From assembly GCA_964006375.1 (NCBI GenBank), contig OZ023265.1, forward strand, positions 115,251,358 to 115,315,357: a DNA stretch of 64,000 bases, given 5' to 3'. A program made the translations under genes and the position numbers. The stretch's first letter is position 1. Each line of letters opens with the position of its first letter. This document shows, in pieces, positions 46,606 to 59,865 of this stretch. The notes under the pieces are model-generated. The model ran no database searches. It saw only the letters and a program-made list of their open reading frames with translations, and was not told the origin of the DNA. The stretch comes from Tillus elongatus (taxonomy: Eukaryota > Arthropoda > Insecta > Coleoptera > Cleridae).

Positions 46606-47214
46606 ATTCGGGGCGCAGCAAGTGCGTTATAGTAATGAATTTTCATAAGAATTTTACATTATTATTCTACGGAATATTACGAAAATTAATACTTTAAATT
46701 TACACAGACCTTGAAAATCGATTTTAGAGGTCCTAGTACGGGCAGATTTGAACAATTGTTTAGAAAGTGTTGTCATTGATATCTCTCTAATATAAAAAAA
46801 ATCTTGTGTTCTCCTCCTTTTGAGAAAAAAGGCCCAAAACTATATCCAAGGATAGTGTAAGTCTCTTTAAAACAAACTTGTATTACAAATTTCATTAAAG
46901 TTACAAAAGATTTCCAGAAGGAAACTTAATTCGTATTTAGGAAAGTAAAGTATCTTCCAAATTATATCCGTAGCAGTTATTTTTCCTTATTAATCGCCAG
47001 AATGTTTTAGTTCTAGTCAACCTAATCAAACCGGTTTTTGCAATATCAACAATAACGAAATATCTGCTAATAATTATAATTTCTGACTCAAAGGTGACAA
47101 AGTTATTGAGGCTTTTTAAACAAAAATGGGATCTTGCTCAAAGCGTATGAAATCTGTGCACTGTTGTTTCTCCAAATGTCGGAAAAAAACATACATTCAC
47201 CGAGCTGTAATCGA

Positions 47215-47290
47215 TCACGTAACCTTCTGCGTAGAAGACAAGCACGCTACCACTAAGCTATCTAAGGATACGTTAACTAACGTTTTGTTT
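47215..47290 (-). repeat. tRNA-like segment 2, copy 2
   Basis: The minus strand reads TTAGATAGCTTAGTGGTAGC, GTGCTTGTCTTCTACGCAGA and AAGGTTACGTGATCGATTAC: A-box, anticodon-arm and B-box-like parts of a tRNA-derived head. Confidence 0.6.
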
Positions 47291-47328
47291 ACATAATACT
47301 TGACACCGGCTTCCTGCCCGGGATATAT

Positions 47329-47462
47329 AATATTATATTATATTATATTATATTATATTATATTATATTATATTATATTATATTATATTATATTATATTA
47401 TATTATATTATATTATATTATATTATATTATATTATATTATATTATATTATATTATATTAAA
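47329..47462. repeat. (ATATT)n pentamer microsatellite, about 26 units
   Basis: Near-perfect TATTA/ATATT tandem repeat inside composite copy 2. The matching site in copy 1 (near 12377) has just two or three units on the opposite strand, and copy 3 (53205) has none. Confidence 0.97.
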
Positions 47463-47736
47463 AGTATACGTAACAGTATAATGTCCATTGAAATATATTC
47501 AACGACTGTTTCTTGGTCTTATATGACGTCTTATGTTTAAGTTTAAACCAAAAAAAATATTTTAAAATCATGTTTATAGAGACTTGACTTGATTTTGTTT
47601 CCATTTCTTTTAGTCTAAAACCACAGCACAGTATATCTATGCTGTGCTTAAACTGTATTTGTTGCCGTTCATCAAGCTACAAATGTAGTGTATGTTCAAA
47701 ATTGATTGTATCCCCCAGTTAAATAACAAACACTTG

Positions 47737-47925
47737 ACTATGTGAAAACTGGAACCTGTGATGAGCACTAATAATTACACTTGGAGAACACCCAAATCAC
47801 CACAACACATATTTCAGAGACCTTACGATCGTTTCGTTGACCAAGTCAACATCTTCAGAGGAAGAAAAATTCTAAGGTCTCTGAAATATGTGTTGTGGTG
47901 ATTTGGGTGTTCTCCAAGTGTACTT
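47737..47925 (-). mobile_element. 189-bp insertion with 12-bp target duplications and a hammerhead-like core (Penelope-type LTR scrap?)
   Basis: AACAAACACTTG at 47725-47736 is repeated exactly at 47926-47937. Copy 3 of the composite repeat has a single version of the site (near 53507-53525), so this is a true insertion. Inside are two perfect 50-bp inverted arms (47776-47825 and 47873-47922) around a 47-base centre that holds a hammerhead-like motif on the minus strand. Part of it matches 60971-61090. Confidence 0.7.
47821..47863 (-). ncRNA. Hammerhead-ribozyme-like motif, copy 1
   Basis: The minus strand has CTGAAGA (47858-47852; the consensus CTGATGA with the tolerant seventh position changed). 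A 6-bp stem II GTTGAC/GTCAAC with loop TTG follows, then GAAA (47835-47832) and C-GATC-G as a minimal stem III, followed by a GTA cleavage triplet and AGG to close stem I with CCT. One extra base lies between CTGAAGA and stem II. The short stem III is as described for Penelope-element hammerheads. Activity is not shown. Confidence 0.5.
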
Positions 47926-48039
47926 AACAAACACTTGGTAAATTTTTAATTTCATGTCGTCTGTTATTTGCAATATTTATGGCCAAGATTTCACGATTAT
48001 TGATTCGGGTAGTTATTTATTTTGTTTGGTTACCGTTGA

Positions 48040-48130
48040 TGTATGGTGCTATACATGTTGTATGAATCAATCTACGTGTGGCAGTTAACTACTCTGTCTG
48101 TCATGCATTGGACTTTAACCACTAAGTCGT
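48040..48130 (-). repeat. tRNA-like segment 1, copy 2
   Basis: The minus strand reads AACGACTTAGTGGTTAAAGT, then CAGACAGAGTAGTTAACTGC and CGTAGATTGATTCATAC. Same order as at 11705 and 53720. Confidence 0.45.
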
Positions 48131-48312
48131 TTAAATGCTTGTCTTATTTTATTTTTAATTTGAAAAAAACTATTAATTTTACCAAATGACTTAAAATTAG
48201 CAACATAAGTTTATTTCTGCTTACTCTGATAATTGCGAAAATATGACGTTATGTGCCAAGTTTCGTTCAAATCAATAGAGCATTTTTTGAGTTATCGCTC
48301 GAAAATGTACAG

Positions 48313-48499
<187 letters not shown>

Positions 48500-48625
48500 A
48501 TTTTTTTACGGACCTTGGTTTTGGGTTTTAGGGACCCAAATTCGCGCTCTGTTGAATAAATTTTCCATAAGCTTTTCATTGTGACCTGTCTATTAGCGAG
48601 TTTTTCTTATTGAAAATTCTCTAAA

Positions 48626-49014
48626 ACGCTACTTTTCGAAATGTTTGCAGTTTTACATTTTTCTATTACAATATGTTGACGTTTACGATACAACTGTCAG
48701 TCAGGTGATAAACTAATGTCACGTGCTTTTAATTGATTCAACCATGTCAGAATTTATTTATCATTTTTGGGCGGTGTAATAAAGTCATTTCAGGAACATG
48801 TGAAACAATTGCGAATCGATATCCACAAAAACAAAACCAACAACAAATGCCGTTAAACGAATTATTAAAAACTTCAGAAATTTGGAATGTCGAACAAAAG
48901 TGCAAAAAAGTAAACCAATTGTAACAATGAAAATACTGAAATTGTAGCTTTGGGATATTTTACAGCGTATCCGATAAAAGTACAAAGGAACTAACTAGTA
49001 AAAAATTAAAAAAC
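48626..49014. other. Short unrecognised spacer between repeats
   Basis: AT-rich; the opposed frames at 48733 and 48785 have no family motif. Confidence 0.4.
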
Positions 49015-49440
49015 TCTGGACGCAGCAAATGCGTTATGGTAGTGAATTTTCATAAAAATATTTTTTAATTGCAATAGTGTATGTTTTTTTTTAAGTGAGC
49101 ATGCATCAAATTTGGTTACCAGTATGACCTAGGTAGTAAAAACAATGTGCCATGTTTCATCAAAATAACTTTATTGTTTGAAAATGTACAAAAATTTCCG
49201 AAAGTAAACTTAAAGTGTTCCCGAAAAAACTCGTTTCTTGGTCAACCTTATAGGTTAATAGCAAATTGAGCTATTCAAATATAAGCAGTTGATCAAAATT
49301 CGCTACCATAACACACTTACTGCGTCCAGATTTTTTTTCTTACAAACATGCATTATATTTCGATGGAAAATGCAATAATATAAGGCGTGTTTGATAAAAA
49401 AAAGGAAAACGACTTATGGGCCATCCTGTGATTGTAGAAA
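49015..49440. repeat. MITE-like element (49018-49330) and shared right flank
   Basis: Ends: CTGGACGCAGCAAATGCGTT and the inverted ACCATAACACACTTACTGCG. The interior matches 10537-10848 and 40993-41366 but has no TA array. The next 110 bases (AATATAAGGCGTGTTTGATA, CGACTTATGGGCCATCCTGT) match the flank at 41400-41490, so the two places share a larger duplicated unit. Confidence 0.8.
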
Positions 49441-49799
49441 TATTTTATTGAGATGTAGCTCAAGACACCCTATAATTAATATATACAAATTTTTTTCATA
49501 TCTTGTATAATAACAGATATATTGAGCTTTATTAATTTTTTTACGAAAATTCTACAAAAATTATACACCATTAAACGATAAACTCTATAGCCAAGGCTGC
49601 TGCCAAGCATCAGAGAAAGGGTCTATTTGAAATGAATTTTCTAGAAATATTTTATTAAAATGAAGGACAATGACGGTTGAAACTAAGACTTCAGGGTTTG
49701 TAAAACATTCTTCTTAAGACATTTTATTTCCATAGCTCGTATTATATTCAAGTTCTTTGCCTAAATGTTGCCAATTTTCACATTATATCGCAACTTTGA

Positions 49800-49800
<1 letters not shown>
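49441..49800. other. Unrecognised spacer
   Basis: AT-rich without supported features. Confidence 0.4.
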
Positions 49801-50400
<600 letters not shown>

Positions 50401-50459
50401 AAAAGAACTATTATTTCAGTAAATGTTCAAATTGACATGGGGGTATTTATTTTATGAAG

Positions 50460-50460
<1 letters not shown>

Positions 50461-50506
<46 letters not shown>
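50461..50506. repeat. (AAT)n microsatellite, about 15 units
   Basis: Perfect trinucleotide run bounded by AGTATA and AAAGTATA. Confidence 0.97.
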
Positions 50507-50507
<1 letters not shown>

Positions 50508-50721
50508 GTATACTATATACAACGTAAAAAAGTATGCTTTATAAAATAAATACCAGCAGAGGCACGCTTGCTAGACAATAAAATAGTAGAGATATTTCCG
50601 CCAAACGAAATGTGTTAATTTTGGTGTTGTTGAACCTTTCTAAATCATTAGTGATCGAACACCAGCAGAATAATATAAAAATAGAGTTGTGTATATAAGA
50701 TATTTAGAATTATTCATCCTC

Positions 50722-50841
<120 letters not shown>

Positions 50842-50983
50842 ACCATGAAAATGGCTCCAAAACAGTGGCCGCAATGTCGAGGTTTAATAAATTCTACCGG
50901 CGGTTCAACCAGAGAAATAAGTATTTCTCACCACGCTTACTAACACGCGCGAGCGCGCGCGTGTGTGTGTTTGTGTGTGTGAA

Positions 50984-52296
50984 TTTTAACTAAAGGTATG
51001 GTCTCTCTTGAGGAGCAGGTTCGTAGTCATTTAAAGACGTAGAAGTCTTATAGTCGTAAGTATTTTTTTATTTGCCAGAAGCTAAATGTATTAAAAAAAA
51101 CTTATGTCTAGGTTTATGATCAAAGTTGTCTTGGTTAACAATATAAATAAATTTGTTAAGTAGAACGTAAGTACTTGTATTTTCTGATAGGGTTTTATAG
51201 AGGCCATTTAATCTGCCAGCATTATGTTAGGTCGAACCCTATTCAATTGTATGTGTTTTTTGTGAATTTTTGAAATGTGAAAAAAAATTCTGAAATTTGA
51301 AAAAAATTATTTAAATAAGCGTGAACCAGGAACCCAATAACTCATAGCCGGGGTGAGTTTAAATTTTTAAATTTTTATATATTATATAGGTGTATAAATT
51401 TTCGTAAGAAAACTGCGTAGTTTATTTCTTTGAAAATGCACTACCATATCGCAGTTGCCTCGTCCAGACTTACTTTATTTAGAACTTATTTGCCTCTCAG
51501 CTCGAAATAACTTATTTTGGCCTGCAAAATTTATGATAAAATAAAACCTGACCGAGTGTCCTTGGTCTTCTGGAGATTCACATGTTTAATTGACCCTAGC
51601 TTAATTTTTATTAAGGTAGAAACTTTAAAATTTACTACATAGGATAGCCTCTGTCTAGGCAGATTCATTGAGGTATTTTTACCATTTTTGGAGAAAATAA
51701 ATGTTTACAAGTTAAATTAAATTTTCCCGGATTGTGCTAGCCAGCCAATGAGCCTATCTAAGCTATTTATATAAACATTTAAAAATTGTAATTAATTTTA
51801 AGTGATTTTAAAAAAAAATCTAAAACCTCCTTATTAGAAAAGTTTTGCTAAAGCTCTACATGCACCTCCTTTTAGTAGGAGGATGTTTTCCAAACAGTTC
51901 TTAATAGTGCTAAATGGTTTTTGCGTTAAAAAAAATTAAACACTCTTACCTGCAGGGATATAGGGATATGTAGTGTTGTCCGCAACGAATTTATACATAT
52001 ATTAAACATGACACTTACTTGCGATTAAGATTATAAAGATTATCCACAGCAAAAAACGATTCTTAAATAATTATACCTCTGAGTTTTGAATCATAATATT
52101 TACAAGAATTGAAAAAGCAATCACCGTTTTTAAAGGACATAAAAGCGGTAGTAATCAAAATTCGTAAATTTTGTTTATAAGTGAAGCAATACCATTAAGA
52201 GTTTAGTGCTCTCAGAAACTGATGTTTTACGACCAAGAACGTTTGAAATGTGACTCTCTTTTAGAAATATTGTATTTCATTGTCTGTTTCCCGTAG
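50984..52296. other. Mostly unrecognised, with one degraded repeat arm
   Basis: 51290-51370 is a diverged reverse copy of the GACCCCGGATATG arm (AATAAGCGTGAACCAGGAAC, CTCATAGCCGGGGTGAG), and 51440-51470 holds a decayed end motif (CTACCATATCGCAGTTGCCT). The last 30 bases are a pyrimidine-rich acceptor (CATTGTCTGTTTCCCGTAG). Confidence 0.5.
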
Positions 52297-52356
52297 ATTG
52301 CGCAGCAGCGCCCTATAAAAAGACTAAGCAACTCATTTCGGCAATACAAGAGAGAA
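52297..52356 (+). CDS. Candidate 60-nt exon of the host gene
   Basis: A strong acceptor (TTGTCTGTTTCCCGTAG, ending 52296) is followed by 60 bases and the donor GTAAAACG at 52357. In the phase left by the exon at 30344 it reads CAAAPYKKTKQLISAIQER without a stop. Another frame (IAQQRPIKRLSNSFRQYKRE) is also open, so phase does not prove the link. The frame stays open past the donor to about 52388. The protein is not recognised. Confidence 0.3.
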
Positions 52357-52493
52357 GTAAAACGTGGTTTGAGTTAATTAAAACAATATGAAAAGAAATA
52401 TTCCTCCACTACCATAAAAGTTTTATGACGACTAACCACTTTTTTATGCCGTATCAAAGACGCTTCAGTCTCTTTTATATTTAAAAATTTCGG

Positions 52494-54265
<1,772 letters not shown>

Positions 54266-54829
54266 ACGTATGATTAAAGCATAAAATTTCATAATAAAAT
54301 TTTCTCATTAAAAATAATACTTGGTGAATGTTTGACGTGATAAATCCATAACTAAACAGAAACGTAAATGATATTTTGTAGAATTTTCGTGAAAATTGAT
54401 GAGCGCCATCCAGTGTCATCAATAGGCAGCGCTCCTAAAACGCCAAAGGCACTATTTTTATAAGTTTTACTTCTCGTCTGAACTTCTGGTTTCGATTTTA
54501 AACTGCCAGTAGTACGAATCCTCATTTTCAGCCTTTGTAATGGCATGCGGGATTTCGGATTATTATTTCCACACTTCCCCAAAATATACAATATATCAAC
54601 TTGCACATTAAAATTATTTTCCATATTTAGTTGAGCAATAAACTGGAAGATAATTGTCAGAATGTCAAAATCCTCAATTTCTTTAAGTCATCGATTGTCA
54701 AACTAAAAATATATTATTAAAACAAATGTTTAATTTACTGAACGAAAAGCAATAAAAGAAACTTATAATATGATTGTATCATTACTACACATTGTATTTA
54801 ATAATTTAATATTAATTTAATATTAAATT
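54266..54829. other. Unrecognised stretch with a 90-codon minus-strand frame
   Basis: The frame at 54624-54352 contains LKSKPEVQTRSKTYKNSAFG and GALPIDDTGWRSS. It has a start codon but no family motif I recognise; it could be an exon scrap or chance. Confidence 0.25.
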
Positions 54830-55262
54830 AAAAACATTAAATTAATAATTATCTTGCAGAGTAAAGTTTTTCGATAGAAGGTTCAGTATTAGAAATTGAA
54901 ACTCTAAGCTCTCTTTCTATATTTAGCTGAGATAATATATTTCGTCTTCAAAGCAGCCACCGCAGAAAATCCAGTTTCAAAAAGATAAGATTTTGATGGT
55001 AATAGTAGGTATACGAAATGCTCTTGTTTTAAGTACAGAAAACTCATCATCCAACCTGCCCAGAATTCAAGGGGTGATTTACTACTAAATTGTCTTCTGA
55101 TATTTCCACTTGCCGTGAAGTCAATAAAAGTTTCTTCTTCGGTAGTTGAAAAACCTTAGACAGTATTTTGAAATGGGTTTCTAACCCACTCGTAACTTAC
55201 TATCAAGTTGAAGTCAGCAAGAAAATACTTTTTAAAGTTCTTTGCCAGCATGGGTAAATTAT
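54830..55262 (-). pseudogene. C-terminal fragment of a ZBED5-like hAT transposase
   Basis: The minus strand reads YFLADFNLIVSYEWVRNPFQ, then IDFTASGNIRRQFSSKSPLE, FWAGWMMSFLYLKQ and LLLPSKSYLFETGFSAVAAL followed by KTKY. This is the hAT dimerisation region near the C-terminus (family LLPFSTTYLCE.GFS.L..IKTK.R). It ends with text matching 35115-35165 (STEKLYSARQA-like). This copy keeps the part that the element at 33.2-35.4 kb has lost. Confidence 0.78.
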
Positions 55263-55343
55263 TTTTAATAGCTACAAAAAAACTTCCACATGCTGTTCTT
55301 GAGGTTTGTAAGTTTTAACACATTTATCCACATTCGTTTATCC

Positions 55344-55344
<1 letters not shown>

Positions 55345-55440
<96 letters not shown>

Positions 55441-55742
55441 TACATATCATACCAGTAACTCAAAAAATAATAGGCCGATCTGAATGAAATTTGGCAGGTA
55501 CCTTCCTTTTCTAAGTGGCTTGGATAAATTCGCTAGGCAGGAAAATCAAACCAGGTTGTCCAAAAAAAAATTATATATCCGAAAATAACAAACAAAGTAC
55601 GTAGGTTTACGTTATAAAAGGTAAACTACATACCAAAACCTAGATCTCTATGCTGCATGAATAAAAAGTTATGAGCATTTAATTGAGTGGCAGATTATGT
55701 CTATAAAAATTCACTACCATAACGCACTTGCTGCGTCCAGAC
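55345..55742. repeat. (TA)n array (55345-55439) plus outer arm with end motif
   Basis: After the TA run: ACTCAAAAAATAATAGGCCG, AATTTGGCAGGTACCTTCCT, GGATAAATTCGCTAGGCAGG, and the end ACTACCATAACGCACTTGCT then GCGTCCAGAC at 55711-55741. Confidence 0.85.
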
Positions 55743-56725
55743 TTCTATGTTTCCTAATGTAGTGATTACACCTGCAATGTTACAAATGGATTGAAATTGC
55801 ATTTGTCGTAAGTCTATATTTGATCCAAAATTTTTTATTAATTAATTATATTTGTTGAATTTTTTGCAATCACATTGTTTTTTATTTTGATAAAACTTGT
55901 GCAGATAATTTAAAATTGTTACCATTATCGACTTTAAAAATATATTCGTATTTTCAATTTGTATAATCCATTAAATGCAGATTTGGGTGTTTTACACTCG
56001 TGCCTTCACACTGTTACTATCAAATAAATTCTAATTATCTTCCTGGCGAAACCTATCTAGAATATTAAGTAGGCTTCTTGAGATCTGCAGGCATCTACGC
56101 CATCGCATATATTTGCATAAGGTAACCATAATCTGACCGTTACAAGACAACTGTCTCTATAATTAAATTAATGTGTTGTTTTAAGGTTCAATTTCCCAAG
56201 ATTGGTATTTGGAGTATTATATTGCATAAACAGGGGATATATTTAATTAAACGGAGTTGATGTGGGTTCCTGCCGGCAAGTTATTAGCAGTACGGGACAT
56301 ACTTTACAAAACGATTAAACTTATATATAGCACTTTGGCTGTATTATTAACAAATGGTTTCCCCATAAAACGTATGCAGATTATTAGGTTACCCTACTCT
56401 TGGCAAATTTTGGGACTTTAAAAAAAATCAATGGGGGCGAATTGTAAGAAAGATCTCGGACAAGTTCTCTAGTTTTGCCGGAACAATAAAGATTTTTGTT
56501 TCTTAAAAATAAAAAAAGTTATTTTAATTAAACTTCTTACCTGCGTTTCCTTTATAAATGCTATAGTAGATATCTAGTGTAAATTTATGGTTGCTTGTGG
56601 ACTTTTTTATTACCGTCTTACTTCGAATAAAATATAAATCTAAAACATCAACAAAATTTTCGACACTTTCATTTATATAAATATAGAGAAAGTTACACTA
56701 AAAGTTTTTGTATAATATAGAAAGT
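55743..56725. other. Non-coding stretch, nothing recognised
   Basis: AT-rich; no gene or element motif seen. Confidence 0.4.
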
Positions 56726-56945
56726 CTGGGCACAGCAAGTGCGTTATGGTAGTGCATTTTCATAGTAATGATCTGGCAGGAAATATTTTTTAACTTCTTT
56801 TTCTCGTAACATAGAAATATAAATTTTGGTATATGGTTTCCTTTAGATATCGTTACCTACCAAATTTGGTTATCAAAGTTTTTCTTTTTTTTTTTGAGAT
56901 AAATTTTTTTTCCGAAAGAAAACCCAAAATACGAATATTCATTAA
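56726..56945. repeat. Outer arm of the repeat family, inverted
   Basis: It starts GTCTGGGCACAGCAAGTGCG, then GATCTGGCAGGAAATATTTT, TACCAAATTTGGTTATCAAA and a GAAAGAAAACCCAAAAT end. Reverse complement of the arm at 12765-13108. Confidence 0.8.
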
Positions 56946-57229
56946 AGTGACACTGCAAAAGTCATTTGCTCAAGACATGCCAGCAGACAGATGAAAACGT
57001 CAGAGGAACATGTGAATAAATAAATGCAAAGTATAATAAAACATTTAAAAAATTATACGTTTAAAATGAACAGACAAGGAAACAAATTACAAAAACTATT
57101 TATAATAGACAATCGAATAGACATTTACGTACCTTAAGTTGTTTAGTAAATACAAGTGGTTAGTAAATACAAGTAGTTTCAACCTACTTTTTATTGGTGT
57201 TTAAAATCTAGTGACGTTCACTACTTTGA

Positions 57230-57610
57230 GTAGCCATTGACACTGCTAAACTGCGCTCATGGTTTGCTGCCTCTGCCAAAACAGGTAAAACCAAAACAGG
57301 TAAACAGACAGATGTGAATAGGATACCAAGAAAGAAGGATACTGGCACCACCTAAATGCTCACAACCAATATCAGCGTAGTGCAATGGTCGGGAATATTT
57401 AATATGAAAAGGTTCACATAGGACAAACAGCCAAAACCATTAAAACAAGGAGGCTAGTGCACTGACGATATCCAGCTTGAAAAGTCAGCATCAGCTGATC
57501 ATGCTGTTTCGAAAATAATAAGGTCCTACTGGAGAAAACGGAAGTCCTTCCAGAGCAAGAAAAGTCACCCAGAAGTAACGGGGTGGGAGGGGGGCTCTCT
57601 ATTTGAAAAA
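57230..57610 (+). pseudogene. Penelope-like element, GIY-YIG endonuclease remnant
   Basis: Frames together give a stretch ending near VNRIPRKK, then YEKVHIGQTAKTIKTR at about 57400-57450, then after a shift DDIQLEKSASADHAVSKII near 57460-57520. This matches the Penelope GIY-YIG domain pattern (GVY.I.C..CGKVYIGQT.R.I.TR..EH......EKSA.AEH...). The reverse transcriptase part upstream was not found. A fragment, certainly inactive; assignment is from motif recognition. Confidence 0.6.
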
Positions 57611-57839
57611 TAGATACAGCCTAAATTGAACAATAGAGACAGCCTAAAAATTGATGGTTCTAAATTAACTTTAACCTAGATAACCAAACTTAGCAACAAG
57701 ATGCCACTAAACATGTCGTTACATCATTGAAAACGATTTTACTGTCTGCATCGCATGAGTCATGATCCGCAGGTATGAAGAGAATAGAGAATTGTCTCCT
57801 ACGTTTCAGTCCAGCAACGGAAGATGCCAACCAATATAT

Positions 57840-58890
57840 TTCAACAACACACCACGAGGGCTTACAGCCTAAATACTATCGTACCGAGGGTGTCGACAAG
57901 GGGGTAAGGGGCAACTTGTTAATTCTGGACTTGAAGGTTTGTAGGTTCGGAGGAGAAGGGAAAACATGTGCCGGCAACGAATTCCAAAACCTGGAAGTCC
58001 TCGGGACAAAAGAGCGGGCATAACAAGATGTTCTATGTCTGGTGAACTGGACAGTAAAATGGTGCATTCGCTCTGTTTCTCTGCTGGGGGAAGCAGGTGG
58101 AGGAACTACGGAAGAAAGCTCCTCTGAGCAGTGCCCGTGCAGATATCTATAAAAGAGAGAGAGGTCACCAACGGCACGTCGGTGGGCAAGTGATGGCAGC
58201 CTTTGGGTGACGGTAGGGTCACCGGTGAGACGTATAGCTCTCTTCTGAATGGAGTCCAGGATAGCGAGTGTAGAATCGGCAGGGGCATCCCAGATGTGGG
58301 AGCTGTATTCGAGGTTTGGCCTTATTTGTGAAGTATATAAGGTATAGAGATTAGCTGATGAAAAGTATATGCGAGCCCGGAAGAGGAAACCTACTTTCTT
58401 AGCAGCCGCTTCTGCCATTGATGTGACATGTTGGTGCCAATTGAGATTTCGATCCACAGAAATGCCAACAAGTGAAAAGGACTTATTACTTTGAATAACT
58501 TGGTTGTTCATTGTGTTGGATCTAGGGCTGGTGTATATCTTATGAGAAAGAAAGCAAGATTTGGTGGGGTTGAATTGTACAAGATTTCTACTTCTCCAGT
58601 CTAATACTTTTTGGAGATCCACGGAGACAGTAACCTCCATGAGTCTGCGATCCTCATCTAATTGGGGTAAAGAGACAGGCTTAGAATATTGTATATTTGA
58701 GTGGAGGGTGCCGTCGTCCGCGTAACTGTGAACTGGGTTGGATGTGCTAGAGAGGATGTCACTGATGTGAAGAAGAAACAAAGTAGAGGCTACAGCTGGA
58801 GCTTGAAGAACTCCTGCATTAATTGAACTGGAATGATTAACAAAACGTCTTGTAACCCAGAGATTGAGTTCTACCACGACAGGATAGCCC
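57840..58890 (-). pseudogene. Jockey-like LINE, second copy: C-terminal half of the reverse transcriptase
   Basis: A 333-codon uninterrupted minus-strand frame (58877-57876) runs from a changed NRSISVVVDGH-like region through YADDGTLHSNIQYSKPVSLP (catalytic Asp pair), LDWRSRNLVQFNPTKSCFLS, GISVDRNLNWHQHVTSM, IRPNLEYSSHIWDAPADSTL and TSRFWNSLPAHVFPSP to the end. The GVPQGS motif is decayed (AGVLQAPAVAST). It keeps the 42 codons deleted in the 6.7-kb copy. The first RT half with the ALDISKAFDQVWH region is absent, so it cannot work despite its open frame. The LINE 3' end lies at about 57840. Confidence 0.88.
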
Positions 58891-59212
58891 GGAAACTATT
58901 TAACGGTCTAATTACTATGAGTTTTACTCTCATAACATTAATGACTTTTAGGAACAAAAATGTCGTATGAACTTATACTCAAAAAGAATATGAGGGGTAA
59001 CAATTAGCAGCGCTAATTAATTCTAGTATCCAATGAAGGTTTTATGTTTAGATATAAATAAGTAGGTACCTATTTACAGCAAGTTAATTATAACAGTCTG
59101 TGTGTCACGATCTCCATCAGCTGTGCTTTTTTTATTTGTGTGAATGTACTTTAGAACATATTACGTGCAATTTAAAGATAGTTAGATATACTTAGTATAA
59201 TGCATTATTTAC
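58891..59212. repeat. Flank shared by the two downstream LINE fragments (A repeat)
   Basis: GCCCGGAAACTATTTAACGG through TGCATTATTTACTCAG is repeated almost unchanged at 60250-60583. With the LINE part 58503-58890 it forms a direct repeat of about 710 bp. Confidence 0.85.
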
Positions 59213-59865
59213 TCAGTAAAGCTCTTTTAGCCACGGTCACTCCAGATCAACAACTAGTGCTCAGAAGAAAACAAATTGCCTATGCTACCATCTACCAAGC
59301 TTTCCAATTTTCTTTGTTCCATATTAATAGCTATAATTAAAAAAAAAGAGAACACCCATCATACCTTACATTTTTTTAGGTAAGGTGTATATATTATGTC
59401 TTCTTAACTATCCTTATAACTAAGGAATAAAAGACAAGGGATCACACATTTCACGCGACTTTATTTGGGACATACTAGACTGAGCCACGACAAAGATGAG
59501 TTAGACATAGAGTTAGACATATATGACTATTAAAATTAATGCAAATTTCTGACCCATTATTACTTTAAAATGTTTCTTTTTTTCCCCTTTTTTAAAATTG
59601 TGTTGAAATACCTCATGTTTTATTACAGTTAATAAACTTCCAAATTATGTCTACCTTTTTTTTTTAAATATGAAACGCTACATGCAATAAATATGTTATA
59701 TTCAGTGGCAGCGAAGCTCCTTGGTCCGTACATTTTTAACTATATCCTTACATGCGTGGATGTCTTTTTTACAATTAAGAAATATATGATTAATATCACA
59801 CACACTTGCTCAATCACAACCACGCAGTGGATTGTCCGCCAACCCGATTTGAAATAGTTGCTTCT
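59213..59865 (-). pseudogene. Block B: 3' end of the RNase H-type LINE, second copy
   Basis: Almost identical to 44010-44662 over about 650 bases (AAAGCTCTTTTAGCCACGGT at one end, TTTGAAATAGTTGC at the other). The minus strand again reads QLFQIGLADNPLRGCD then CDINHIFLNCKK, with a stop where 44 kb has Gly. Confidence 0.7.

Noticed and set aside
47215..47290. Functional tRNA gene
   Set aside because: The arms do not pair as a full cloverleaf by eye, and the three copies differ at positions that should be fixed; better seen as a tRNA-derived repeat head.
54352..54624. 90-codon minus-strand gene
   Set aside because: No recognised domain and no splice support; left as an unrecognised frame in a spacer.
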